DNA from: Omphiscola glabra
Taxonomy: Eukaryota; Mollusca; Gastropoda; Lymnaeidae
NCBI GenBank assembly: GCA_964017045.1
Contig: OZ024795.1
Span: 30,728,366-30,792,365, forward strand
Direction: 5' to 3'
DNA length: 64,000 bases
The notes beneath the pieces were generated by a model, which ran no database searches, was not told the origin of the DNA, and saw only the letters and a list, made by a program, of their open reading frames with translations. Shown here piece by piece: positions 55,501-64,000 of the stretch. Made by a program: the position numbers and the translations under genes. The stretch's first letter is position 1, and every line of letters begins with the position of its first letter.

Positions 55501-57064
55501 GCAAGTTTAAACAAATGTATTGTTAAAAATGTTATTCTTTAAACTTTAAATAAAAAAAATAACCCATTATCATTTTCCTTTGTCTCTGCCTCCGTAAGTA
55601 GCTAAAACACATTCTCATCCTGAAGACTTCCTGTCCCCTCTCCACTTTTAAATTTAGTACCCATGTTTTTCACTACTTTTTTCACATGGCCGTCATCTTT
55701 GACAACTGTTATGGCAACAAAGATGGTGGCCTAGTCAAAAAAGTAGTGCAGAAACACTGCAAAAAAGTAGTGCAGAAACACTGCAAAAAAGTAGTGCAGA
55801 AACACTGCAAAAAAAAAGTGCAGAAACACTGCAAAAAAGTGTAGAAACACTGTTCTGTAACTGTAAATAGTCTAAATAGTGGGTGCGTAAATTTACCGGT
55901 AAATTCAGACAATCTGTGTCAGGGCCACCATCTTAGTTGCTAAGGGGCTGTCCATTAATTATGTCAACAAATTTTTGACGATTTTTACCTCCCCCCCCTC
56001 CCCCTTGTCAACAACTTGTCAAACTTCCAGAGACACCCCCCCTATAAAATTACGTCAACATTTGATTACCCCCCCCCCCCCCCCCAAAATACAGATAAAA
56101 TGGGGAAAAAAGCAATATTTTAAATAGACTAGTTTACAACTACAACAAAAAAGTGAATAAAAGTAAAATGTTTAGAAAAAAAAGTTTAATAAATTTTAAA
56201 TTATGAAATTAAATTTATTAAAAAAAAGTAACATTGTTGACATCAACTTTTCTTGACCTCTCCCCCTCCCCCTTGTCAACAATTTTCAAAAAATTTCAGA
56301 CCCCCCTCCCCCCTATTTTGTTGACATAATTAATGGACAGCCCCTAAGGTCACCCTAACCTGAACCCTAAACCTATCCCTAAACTGAACTCTACAATACC
56401 TATTAAGTTAAATAAACATGTAAATGACATCATGGCCCAAATTGCCTGCTTTAGTCTTCAGTTTTAGCCAATAAAAGTGGCTATTTGGACCCGGGTATCA
56501 GAAGTGAGAGTTGGGATTAAAAAATATTTTAATTATTATGTTAGGTTGTAAGACAAAATTTGGTATCAAATGAAAGATAATTGAATGGGTATATATTGTT
56601 GAAAACTTACTTCTAAAATAAACTATCACAAATGACATCCGAATAGCTGGTCCGAATAGCTGGCCCGGATCCCTTTGCCTTTAGTTAGACTTTTTTAGAG
56701 TTAGACTTAGACTAAATGCATGACCTGTGACCTAACAAGTTAAAAATTTCTTTTTCCAAAACTTCAGTCACAGTGTAATGTCTGAGTGTGTCTGAGTCAG
56801 TGATCACAGATCGGTGTTTAGTGGTTGAGATTGAGAGTGAGAGTGACCGACCTAGTGGAGTCTTGGCCTTGACACAAGACATAAGTTTGCGTGTTTTGAG
56901 TGAATAAATAATGGTCACATTTTCATTCTTACCTGTCCTGTATGTGTAGGCTTATTAGTATTCGGTCCTTCATTAATTAAATGGCAAGCTGATAGCGATA
57001 GTGATCGCAAGCTCAGTGGAACAGTAAGTTTTGTTTTGGATAATATTCTAAAGACAGCAGCCAT
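52423..57064 (-). CDS. NDUFS6: NDUFS6-like mitochondrial complex I subunit, 4 exons
   Basis: Exons 56933-57064, 54544-54597, 53726-53845 and 52423-52557 join in frame with phase-0 introns into 146 residues. Residues 1 to about 26 (MAAVFRILSKTKLTVPLSLR...) form an arginine/serine-rich mitochondrial presequence. Then come THTGQLWEKDDYRNLRFVD, NSQWAINLIAEDPVVVV, and GALGHPKVYINLDKP-GVCGYSG, the order found in NDUFS6 (13 kDa subunit A of NADH:ubiquinone oxidoreductase). In the family a zinc is held by Cys, His and a Cys-x2-Cys pair. Here the first Cys position is Trp86 and the last is Ser113, leaving His95 and Cys110; Cys90 is a displaced Cys. The human protein ends about nine residues after that motif, whereas this one runs on 33 residues (…TYDEYLQQMKGDSR). 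Either this lineage has lost zinc binding or this is a diverged paralogue. Confidence 0.88.
52800..53231. other. NDUFS6-like intron 3, A/T-rich part
   Basis: No exon or recognised element. Confidence 0.45.
53232..53487 (+). mobile_element. Degenerate hAT-like MITE (uncertain)
   Basis: It starts CAGTGGTCAGCAACCCACAG like many hAT MITEs, and GGTTGCTCATTGC near 53475 could be its decayed other end. No target duplication seen. In NDUFS6-like intron 3. Confidence 0.4.
53726..53845 (-). CDS. NDUFS6: NDUFS6-like exon 3
   Basis: Acceptor TTTATCATCTTAG; donor CTG|gtttgt. It encodes INSQWAINLIAEDPVVVVNA, NHVWSNSCGALGHPKVYINL. The family's CDGGGGALGHP reads WSNSCGALGHP here. Confidence 0.9.
53846..54543. 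other. NDUFS6-like intron 2
   Basis: A/T-rich; nothing else recognised. Confidence 0.5.
54544..54597 (-). CDS. NDUFS6: NDUFS6-like exon 2
   Basis: Acceptor TTTATTTTTTCAAG; donor CTG|gtaatg. It encodes LWEKDDYRNLRFVDKDKL, the conserved W-x-x-x-DYR-x-x-RFV block of the family. Confidence 0.9.
54951..55298 (+). mobile_element. LINE fragment, C-terminal end of ORF2
   Basis: The plus frame reads CLRLRKILNIKWPNIITNKD, then RKRWRWIGLTLRKP and, after one TAG, WDTLVSNWKGKHRTAILEDG. LR-IL-I-WP--ITN-(D/E)L ... I-(R/K)R-W-WIGH-LR is the usual tail of certain non-LTR retrotransposon proteins. It is in NDUFS6-like intron 1, antisense to the gene. Confidence 0.8.
55702..55941. repeat. Hairpin arms around a 24-bp minisatellite
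   Basis: GGCAACAAAGATGGTGGCC (about 55713-55731) and GGCCACCATCTTAGTTGC (about 55923-55940) are imperfect inverted repeats. Between them are about five copies of AAAAAAGTAGTGCAGAAACA plus CTGC (55735-55860). Confidence 0.75.
55944..56344. mobile_element. PIF/Harbinger-like MITE, GGGGCTGTCC ends
   Basis: 401 bp with near-perfect inverted ends GGGGCTGTCCATTAATTATG and CATAATTAATGGACAGCCCC, and TAA repeated on both sides (55941-55943, 56345-56347). The 3-bp TAA duplication and G-rich start suggest PIF/Harbinger. C-rich subterminal blocks (CTCCCCCTTGTCAACAA) occur near both ends. A truncated relative starts at 57217. Confidence 0.82.
56501..56650. repeat. Single arm of the fold-back element family
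   Basis: It matches the left arm of 30684-31111 (GGTATCAAATGAAAGATAAT, AAATAAACTATCACAAATG, ACATCCGAATAG). In NDUFS6-like intron 1. Confidence 0.8.
56933..57064 (-). CDS. NDUFS6: NDUFS6-like exon 1
   Basis: ATG at 57064; 44 codons, ending NKPTHTGQ with donor CAG|gtaaga. Basic, Ser-rich leader typical of mitochondrial import. The next upstream ATG is not in frame with a better leader. Confidence 0.88.
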
Positions 57065-57216
57065 GTTTGATACGATGCGACCTTCAGTATTTCTTGCCTA
57101 CCTTAGTAAATGGGAGCCTATTCTGACATAGAAATGAAAAAACAAATTTCTTCGGTGACCTCCCGTATTTCCAGATCGACTCTTGAAAATAATTAATCAT
57201 ATTATGTAAGTGTAAG

Positions 57217-57300
57217 GGGTCGTCCATTAATTACTACGTCAACAATATTTTCTCATTTTTTACCCCCGCCAACACTGTCAAACTTTTAATGACCCCCCCT
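57217..57300 (+). mobile_element. Truncated copy of the GGGGCTGTCC MITE
   Basis: GGGGTCGTCCATTAATTACT and TTACCCCCGCCAACACTGTC match the left part of 55944-56344. The rest is missing and a (TA)n tract follows. Confidence 0.7.
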
Positions 57301-57456
57301 ATTTTATTAATATATATATATATATTTATATAATTTTAAAATCACTTTTACATTTTAAGCACTCTCATTAGTATCATGAGATAGGCGACTAAAACGCGTA
57401 TCTTATTGTCAACAGTCAAAATCATATTTATTTTCCCAAAAAATATTCATTTAATT

Positions 57457-57824
57457 CAAGGGTGGGTAAACTATGGCCCGCATGCGGCCGGCAACTGATA
57501 TTATGCGGCCCTCGAAGGCATTTAGAAATATTAAAAAAATACTTTGTTTTAAAGTTATTTTATTGAATTTTACAGAATTTCATGTACCGTTATGATTGTT
57601 TGAGTTTGAACATTTTTGATCAACTTCCTTTCTAATTTTTATTATTTTAAACATACCTTGACATTTGTCATGTAATGCTAAATTGCGAATGTACCGATTT
57701 TAATGTAGAGAAATGTTTATCGACATGTAAAATTTGGACATAATATACGTGCCCCCCCCCCCCCCCCCGGCCCAATACACATTTGTCGATGTGGCCCTCC
57801 GCTCAAAAAGTTTGCCCACCCCTG
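57457..57824. mobile_element. hAT MITE, CAAGGGTGGGTAAAC ends
   Basis: 368 bp from CAAGGGTGGGTAAACTATGG to AAAGTTTGCCCACCCCTG with ATTTAATT / ATTTAGTT flanks (57449-57456, 57825-57832). GCGGCCCTCG and GTGGCCCTCCGC lie near the ends. A C run (57751-57769) is inside. It is about 400 bp upstream of the NDUFS6-like start codon. Confidence 0.85.
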
Positions 57825-58214
57825 ATTTAGTTTATGGCCAGTTGCAAAAATAAAAAAATGATGTTTTACCATAACTTTTTTGGGGAGGGTATAGATACAT
57901 TGAAATGTGGAGACTGGTGTTTGGTTTTGTGAGGAGACGGAAATTATACTATACTTTAAGCTGTTTCTATCTAACATTTCTCTCCTATTGAACCTATTCA
58001 TTATTCAGTGTTTCTTTCAAGCATCTCTCCGGGGGAGGGAGGCAGTGTCACTCCCCACACCCCCACTCCCGAGCACGTCAAATGTGTACAAAAATCTGTT
58101 TAAATGTTTTAAAATATAAATTACTAAACTGTCATTTTTTTTTTTTTTAAACATTGAAGTATCTAGTGTCTTTAACCGATTACAATTAGTGGAGCCTATG
58201 AAATATCGCTACGC

Positions 58215-58428
58215 CAGTGGTCGGCAAACTCATTAGTAATTAGTCAAGAGAGCTAAAAATCAACAGCAGGACGATTTAGAAAATTTAAGAGCCAAATTTT
58301 TTTTCCAGAACATTTCAAGAACCATGTTTTTCGGAGTCAGAAAACCGATTTGTGGCTGACTGACCGAGGAGCTCCCAGGTCGCTAAAAAGCCGCATACGG
58401 CTCACGAGCGACGATTTGACGACCACTG
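58215..58428. mobile_element. hAT-like MITE, CAGTGGTCGGCAAAC ends
   Basis: 214 bp from CAGTGGTCGGCAAACTCATT to GATTTGACGACCACTG with AAGCCGCATACGGCTCACGA inside. No matching 8-bp flanks seen. Confidence 0.7.
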
Positions 58429-59101
58429 CGCACGCTCGATGTAATTGATGATCCCTATATTTAAGGTAAATCTTGTAGCGGCTCACTATTTGATGATAAA
58501 TATCGTACCTTGAGAATTTAACTGGCGCATGCAAATAGTGCATGTCTCATCAATTATTAAATCGAAAGCGTTAGTGTTTTCGATTATAATTATATCTCAT
58601 TTTAATGGTACCGGTACTGGTCCTAGTTTTTAAATGAATCTTGATTGATAATCTTCAAATTGTCAATTTGAAATAAATTATGTATATCGAAGAGGCAATT
58701 TGTAATTAATCTAAATTAAAAATGTTAAAGTAGTTTGAAATTCCAAATACAAATTTGAATCTACTGAATATTGGGATATGTTTGCCTCGGAACAATTTCA
58801 CCACAGTATTAATAAATATAATAAAAATAATATGATAAATGAGGAGTCCAATTGCAAACCCTGCTAAGTCTAAGTCTATTAAGATCGATTTTGAGAAGAA
58901 AAAACAATTTAAACACCATGATGCGCTAATCTTAGGATTCTTTTTCTTTTCCAGTTGAAAGATTAGCTGTAAAGGATATATTTTTTAATAAAATAATGTA
59001 TTTAAAACCTTGCATTTTTAATGCAAGATAAAGTTATTACGGTACTTAGCAGGTTTTGAAAATGGTTGACATACTTAGCAGCTTTTGAAATGGCTGAAAT
59101 G
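58429..59101. other. Gene-free A/T-rich stretch
   Basis: No exon or element recognised. Confidence 0.5.
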
Positions 59102-59169
59102 CTCTTCATTAAAAAATATTATTCTTTAAGAAATGTCCAATCCTTCTTAAAACTCCATAGCCCATCCAG
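59102..59169 (+). repeat. 67-bp dispersed repeat, copy 2
   Basis: Same orientation as 52162-52228, so the NDUFS6-like gene lies between two direct copies about 6.9 kb apart. Confidence 0.85.
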
Positions 59170-59904
59170 TGCCGTCTTTTGTAAACAACTAGTCTTCTTA
59201 ACATAATTATGTCGTACTTATAAGATTTATAAAAATGACCTGTTTAGAAATCCCATAAAGAGTATTTAAAAAAAAACAAAAAAATTAGACTGGTAAAACT
59301 TGAAAATATTTAGATTTTTTATTATTATTTTTAATAATTTGTGCTGAACTTCAACATGTAAAATGATGTAGACAGTGATTTTTTTTTTGTGATTGAATTT
59401 AAAAACAAACAAACTATTTACTAATTAAGTAGTTAACGCCCCAACTAGTTTTAAATAAAAATATAAAATCCACATTACTAATTACTATTTTGTAAATTTT
59501 AACTATTTTTTTGTGCATAACACCAGCAGGTCAAGCAGAGGCGTCACTTGATTTTGAGGCCCCAAGCCACTTTTTGGTAATGTACTCACCAACCTTGCAT
59601 TAAAATTATAATTAAAAGAGTTTCCACATCACATCTTTCAGTTTTCAGCGCCTACTTACAATATCCGAGGCCCCCTGCAGTCGTTATGGTTGCCGGGCCC
59701 ACAAGATGGTTCTAAGGTTAAGTGACACCTTATAATAATAATAATAATATACCTAAAGCTTTAAGTTATTGTCATGATATAGCTCAGTGGTCGTTGAAAA
59801 ATGACGTAAATGACCCCAAATGGGATAAAAATGGAAATCTTGGGGGGGAGGATGAGGCCTCAATCATTGAGTCAATAGACATAAATAAAATTATATATAA
59901 ATTA
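59170..59904. other. Gene-free A/T-rich stretch, possible MITE remnant
   Basis: 59536-59735 has CAGAGGCGTCACTTGATTTT at one side and AAGTGACACCTT at the other with GAGGCCCC motifs, which might be a decayed MITE. (ATA)n at 59731-59748. Confidence 0.4.
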
Positions 59905-61445
59905 TCATCATCATCAGTGGTGCTACAGCTCATGTAGGGTCCTTGACCAGGAACCACCACATTTGGAACGATCCATGGCTTTCCAACTGGTGTAAATCCT
60001 TCTCTACATCGTCGATCCATCTCAGTCTTTGATGACCGACAAGTCGTCTTCCTTTAGGCTTCTGCCTGAATATCGCTGCTCTAAATTCCGACATCTTTCA
60101 ATATGTCCCGCCCAGCGCAGTCTGCCTTTTTTTTTTTATTGTTGCGACTATGGGTGGGTCTTTGTACAATTGATATAGCTCTTGGTTTGTACATAATCTC
60201 CAAACATCATTTTCTATCACTGGGCCATAATTTTTTCGGAGGAATTTGCTCTCCCATTTGATTTATTGAGCAGGTCTCTTCTTTTCTGGTGAGGGACCAA
60301 GTCTCATTAGCATAAGTTACTACCGGATAGTGGTGTATATTGCCTTATTTGTTCCCCCAGAGAGGATTTTGCTTCCCAGCAGCTTTTGTAGGCATAAGAG
60401 CGGTTGCCTGCAGTTATCCTTTATTGCACCTCCGACATAATTTCATTGTGCTCGTTTATAGTTGCCCCTAGATATTTGAATGTAGCCACTCTCTCAAATT
60501 TGTGGTTGTTTATATTGATGTTGTCATCAGTGTGGGAGTTTCATGACATTATCATACATTTTGTGTTTGGTTCATTTACATCAAGACCATCTTTGGCTGA
60601 GTCATTTTCAAGTTCCCTGAATGCTTTAATTATGTCACTTCTTGCCCAGTAGCGCTATATCATCTGACAGGTACCTCAATAGCTGGCTATATTAAGTTCC
60701 TGATGGTTGTTGTTCTGTAGTACCTCTCTGGAAGTAGCTTGTTATGGTTCCACTGGTGCTCACGTGAATGCTTCTAATAACTTTTTCTAGCGTGATGTTA
60801 AACAGGATACATGATAGTGAATCTCCTTGTCTGAGGCCCTAATTAACTGGGAACTCCCTCGAGTATTCTCCCTGTACCTTGATTCTACTTTTGGAGTTAG
60901 TCATCGTCATATAAGTATGAGCCGACTAAGTTTGTTAGGGACTCCAAGTTCTTGTAGAGCATTGTATATTGTATAGGTAATTCATGTCTACGCCATCATA
61001 TGCTGTATAGTAATTCACGTATAGTTGGTGTATGTCAATGTTATATTCATAGCATTTCACCAGGTAACATCTAATAGTAAAAATATGATCCGCGGTTAAC
61101 CTATTCCAGTAATCCTCTAGGACAGCGGTTCTCAACCTGTGGGTCACGACCCCTTTGGGGTCGAATGACCCTTTCCCAGGGGTCGCCTAAGACCATCGGA
61201 TAACACATATGCTATTCAGTTATGAAGTAGCAACGAAAATAATTTTGTGTTTGGGGGTCGCCACAACATTAGAAACTATATGAAAGGGTCGCGGCATGAG
61301 GAAGGTTGAGAACTACTGCTCTAGGATCTGCTCACTATACCTTTCCAGTTTTCTTACTATAACTTTTGTGAGGATTTTGTACAGGTACATTACATTAATT
61401 TACATTAAGGAGGGCGATTCCTCTGTAGTTTGAGCAGACCAAACC
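59905..61445 (-). mobile_element. Degraded LINE reverse transcriptase, interrupted by a SPIN-like MITE
   Basis: On minus, with frame breaks and stops, in order: CSNYRGIALLNV, YKILTKVIVRKLERYSEQIL, (MITE), EDYWNRLTADHIFTIRCYL, GLRQGDSLSCILFNITLEK, YLSDDIALLG (the F/YxDD-type box altered), and C-terminal RMSEFRAAIFRQKPKGRRLV then LRWIDDVEKDLHQLE. This is the RT domain and tail of a non-LTR retrotransposon of a type common in invertebrates. The 3' end finishes in a short (TGA)n, as in several LINE clades. Not functional. Confidence 0.85.
61123..61318 (+). mobile_element. SPIN-like hAT MITE inserted in a LINE
   Basis: 196 bp from CAGCGGTTCTCAACCTGTGG to AAGGTTGAGAACTACTG, with perfect 8-bp duplication CTCTAGGA (61115-61122, 61319-61326). 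Removing the element and one duplication restores a continuous LINE frame across the site, which proves the borders. Confidence 0.95.
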
Positions 61446-63012
61446 AATAAAGCATTTTATAAAGAAATATTTTTTATGGCAATAATGCATCTGATCTTTA
61501 TAAAAGTAATAGCGCAATACATTCAGTAACTTGTGGTTACTAGTGGCTCAACAGCTAAAATCTCTTATTTTAATACCGGTATGGTACATACTTTTTAACT
61601 GGTCACCTATTTCATCTTATTCTTATGCTCAGTGGAGTCACAAGAATTGGTTCCCCCCAGTGCGGTTAACTCATGGTCTCTCCTTATCCCGACTTCTCCA
61701 TGGACCTCCTGGCAACACAGTGTTCTTATGGCAAACTACTCTGGTTTTAACCCTACTCTAGTGACATGTGGCACCTTGCTCTTGTATTAAACTTAATTTT
61801 CTTAGGTGATTTATAAAACAAACTTGATCGAGTGCTGTCAAATTTACTAATTATTTTCATTTGCTGTTATCCCCTGTCCTGAGAGGATGTCCTGGTTGCG
61901 GTCCCACAGTGACGATACAACATACGCTCAAAACTTTTTTGAAAAGGGTTTCAAAATTGTTCATGAAGAGGCACACAAAAAGTTGCAGCCTATCGAAACA
62001 TTTTTTACTCACATGAAAATAAAATCAAAGTAAAGAAATCAATTTTTTAACCCCAAAGAAAACATCTCAAATTTTGTCTCCGTTTTAAAAAAGCCCCAAT
62101 TTTGATGTCATTGTATAAAAATGAAACATAATTACAAGAAAATTGGAATTTAACTTTTTTTCCTAAGAAATCTTAATTAATCCAAATTCTTTTTTTTTGG
62201 ACCATACTTTATTTTTAATTGTATTATTTGTATTCTCTGCATAACTAGCTTCAATAACCATTTTGATTTAATTTATATATTTGATTTTCTTCCTTTCAAT
62301 TCGGGGAAGGGGAGGGGTAACATATATCAAAAAAATATATTTTGGGGTAAAGACTATAAAAGTTTGCTGACCCTTATAAATTATATAGGTACTGAAGGTA
62401 CATAAAAATTTAATTTAATCAATAACTTAGATTGTGTAAAAATGCCACATAAAAATATACCAGCAGCAAAGTAAATTAATTGTCTAACAATAATTCTCCC
62501 CTGAATGATTTAATTAAAAAAGTAATGGATAAAACTGAGGTAGTTCATATCTTATATTATAATTAAATATCTCCATAAAATCTAAAAGTTTTTAAAAAAG
62601 ATAAAATTTTGAAAATAGATTTTTTACATACATATAATATAAAATAAATGAAGTTGAAGACAGCAACTATTTTAAGTTTCCTATCATTTAATTCTTGTAG
62701 CAAACAGGAAAGATTTTACTACCAAACATTTATAAACCATACATCATACTTTTAATCTCAGTCTACAACAGCTTTATAAACAGTTTCTACCACAGCTAAC
62801 ATACATTTATCAAAACTCAAAACGTTTTAAATTAACTAGTTATTTAATTTAAATTAAATAATCTAAATGGCTTGTCCATAATTATATATTCCAAGTTCTA
62901 ATTTTTTCCACACTTTTCAAATATTAAAGCAATTTTCCTAAATATAAAAAATTTTAAATGAACAAACAGTGAAAAATGTTGCATTTCTGTTATCCAAATC
63001 TATTTTATGTCA
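61446..63012. other. Gene-free A/T-rich stretch
   Basis: No exon, tandem array or intact element recognised. The open frame at 61531-61761 has no support. The part nearest 63012 is presumably the 3'UTR of the gene ending there. Confidence 0.5.
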
Positions 63013-63390
63013 TTAGTTGTAGCATCCCTTATCTTTATAAGTTTGGTTAGCATCTTCTTCTCTGATTACTGAAATAAGAAAACATTTAATTTTTAAAACT
63101 ACCAGTACCTTGTATTTATGTATTTTACAAATATAATTTTAATATATATCAAGAAACATAACTTTAACAAAATTATTATTTCCAATTGCATTGTAAACAA
63201 ATAAACACCCAACTATTCAAAGTATTTTTTAATGCCAAAAAAAAAAAAAAAAGACCCATAAGTTACTTGATTTTTTTATTTTAATCATTAGTAATGTATT
63301 AAAAAGGCAACAAACCTGTGTATGTCCATCTATGTTTATGAAATGTGTCTTTATCATATACTCGAGCATAATTTGCTAATCCAAGCCATC
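63013..63390 (-). CDS. Last two exons of an unrecognised gene (partial)
   Basis: Exon 63316-63390 (acceptor ATATCTCCAG, donor ACAG|gtttgt) encodes WLGLANYARVYDKDTFHKHR and WTYT. Exon 63013-63068 (acceptor TTTCTTATTTCAG) continues in phase 1 with VIREEDANQTYKDKGCYN and a TAA stop. Splice signals and frame agree well, and the peptide is rich in aromatic and charged residues without a membrane segment. I do not recognise the family. The rest of the gene lies to the right of the window or in exons I could not identify before 64000. Confidence 0.6.
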
Positions 63391-64000
63391 CTGGAGATAT
63401 TTTGAAATAAATGTAAAAAAGCTAACTTAAAAAATAAGAAGAAGATACTTTGTCATAAATTACAAAAGGTTACATCATTATCTTCATTCTAATTTCTTGA
63501 CCATTCACAAAGTTTGCAGCTCTTCCTCAGTTGGTCTTTTTCTGCGTATAGGGCACAGGTTCCCACACTTTTTCAGTCACAACCAAATTTTATAGAAGCA
63601 CAATGATCAGCTACACCAAGACATTTAAAAAACATCAATATGGTAACATCACATACAAAAATATATGCAGTGTTATGAAATTATTCAAACTTTATGAAGA
63701 CACCAATCAAAAATGATTTGTTCAAAATCATTATTCTTTGATAAGATTACTCTTTCAAATGGTGACCCCCCACATCCCCTTTTCTGAAACTCCCCTGCTA
63801 CCCAATTTGGGGTCACGACCCTGTCACAAATTGGTTGTTATGGAGGAGGGCTCCAGTACTGACTTATCACAATCTATACTATTATGACAAAGTAATTTCA
63901 GTACAGGATTGCTCCTCTCTGCAATTTATTTTTGTGCTTTCTAGGCGTTGAGACAAACAAAAGCACAATGTAGACATGAATTAATCTAAATAACAACTCC
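63391..64000. other. Probable intron of the partial gene, with a possible hAT remnant
   Basis: 63556-63830 carries CACAGGTTCCCACACTTTTT and GGGGTCACGACCC, phrases seen at hAT MITE ends, but no clear borders. No exon found. Confidence 0.4.

Overview
The window is nuclear DNA from an animal, most likely a heterobranch gastropod snail or slug. The evidence is spliced genes with GT-AG introns, a nuclear tRNA-Leu(CAA) with an intron next to the anticodon, hAT MITEs that look like the SPIN ('SPACE INVADERS') family reported from snails, degraded non-LTR retrotransposons, and a receptor gene whose EGF-like and lectin-like modules are of a kind common in gastropods. Species is not determinable by eye. 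Nearly all long open frames here are read-through of tandem repeats and were not annotated as genes.

Layout. From 1 to about 50 kb the sequence is crowded with minisatellites: more than 30 unrelated arrays with units of 15-83 bp. By my own boundaries they cover about a fifth of the window. There are also many long G or C runs. Lying among them are an SDR-type dehydrogenase first exon (7586-7802, minus), the last exon of an unrecognised gene just upstream of it (8212-8313, minus), two solo LTRs of one family, several hAT MITEs with visible target-site duplications, a 428-bp inverted repeat, a pogo/Tigger-like element and a fragment of LINE C-terminus. Right of about 50.6 kb, where the tRNA lies, the sequence becomes A/T-rich and nearly free of minisatellites. 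That part holds the complete NDUFS6-like gene, LINE fragments, several MITEs and the last two exons of another unrecognised gene (63013-63390, minus).

Two complete genes were rebuilt exon by exon, both on the minus strand. (1) At 48830 to 35977, nine coding exons, every internal junction phase 1, encode a 426-residue single-pass membrane protein: signal peptide, EGF-like module, two galactose-binding-like (FTP / F5/8C-like) modules, a second EGF-like module, transmembrane helix and short tail. (2) At 57064 to 52423, four exons with phase-0 introns encode a 146-residue NDUFS6-like subunit of mitochondrial complex I. Two of its four expected zinc ligands are replaced and it carries an extra C-terminal tail.

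Mobile DNA history can be read from nesting: a SPIN-like MITE sits inside another SPIN-like MITE (1911-2283), a third sits inside a LINE reverse transcriptase (61123-61318), and a solo LTR sits inside a minisatellite (9548-10069). The genes show no operon-like or pathway relationship to each other. No CRISPR array or prokaryotic feature is present.
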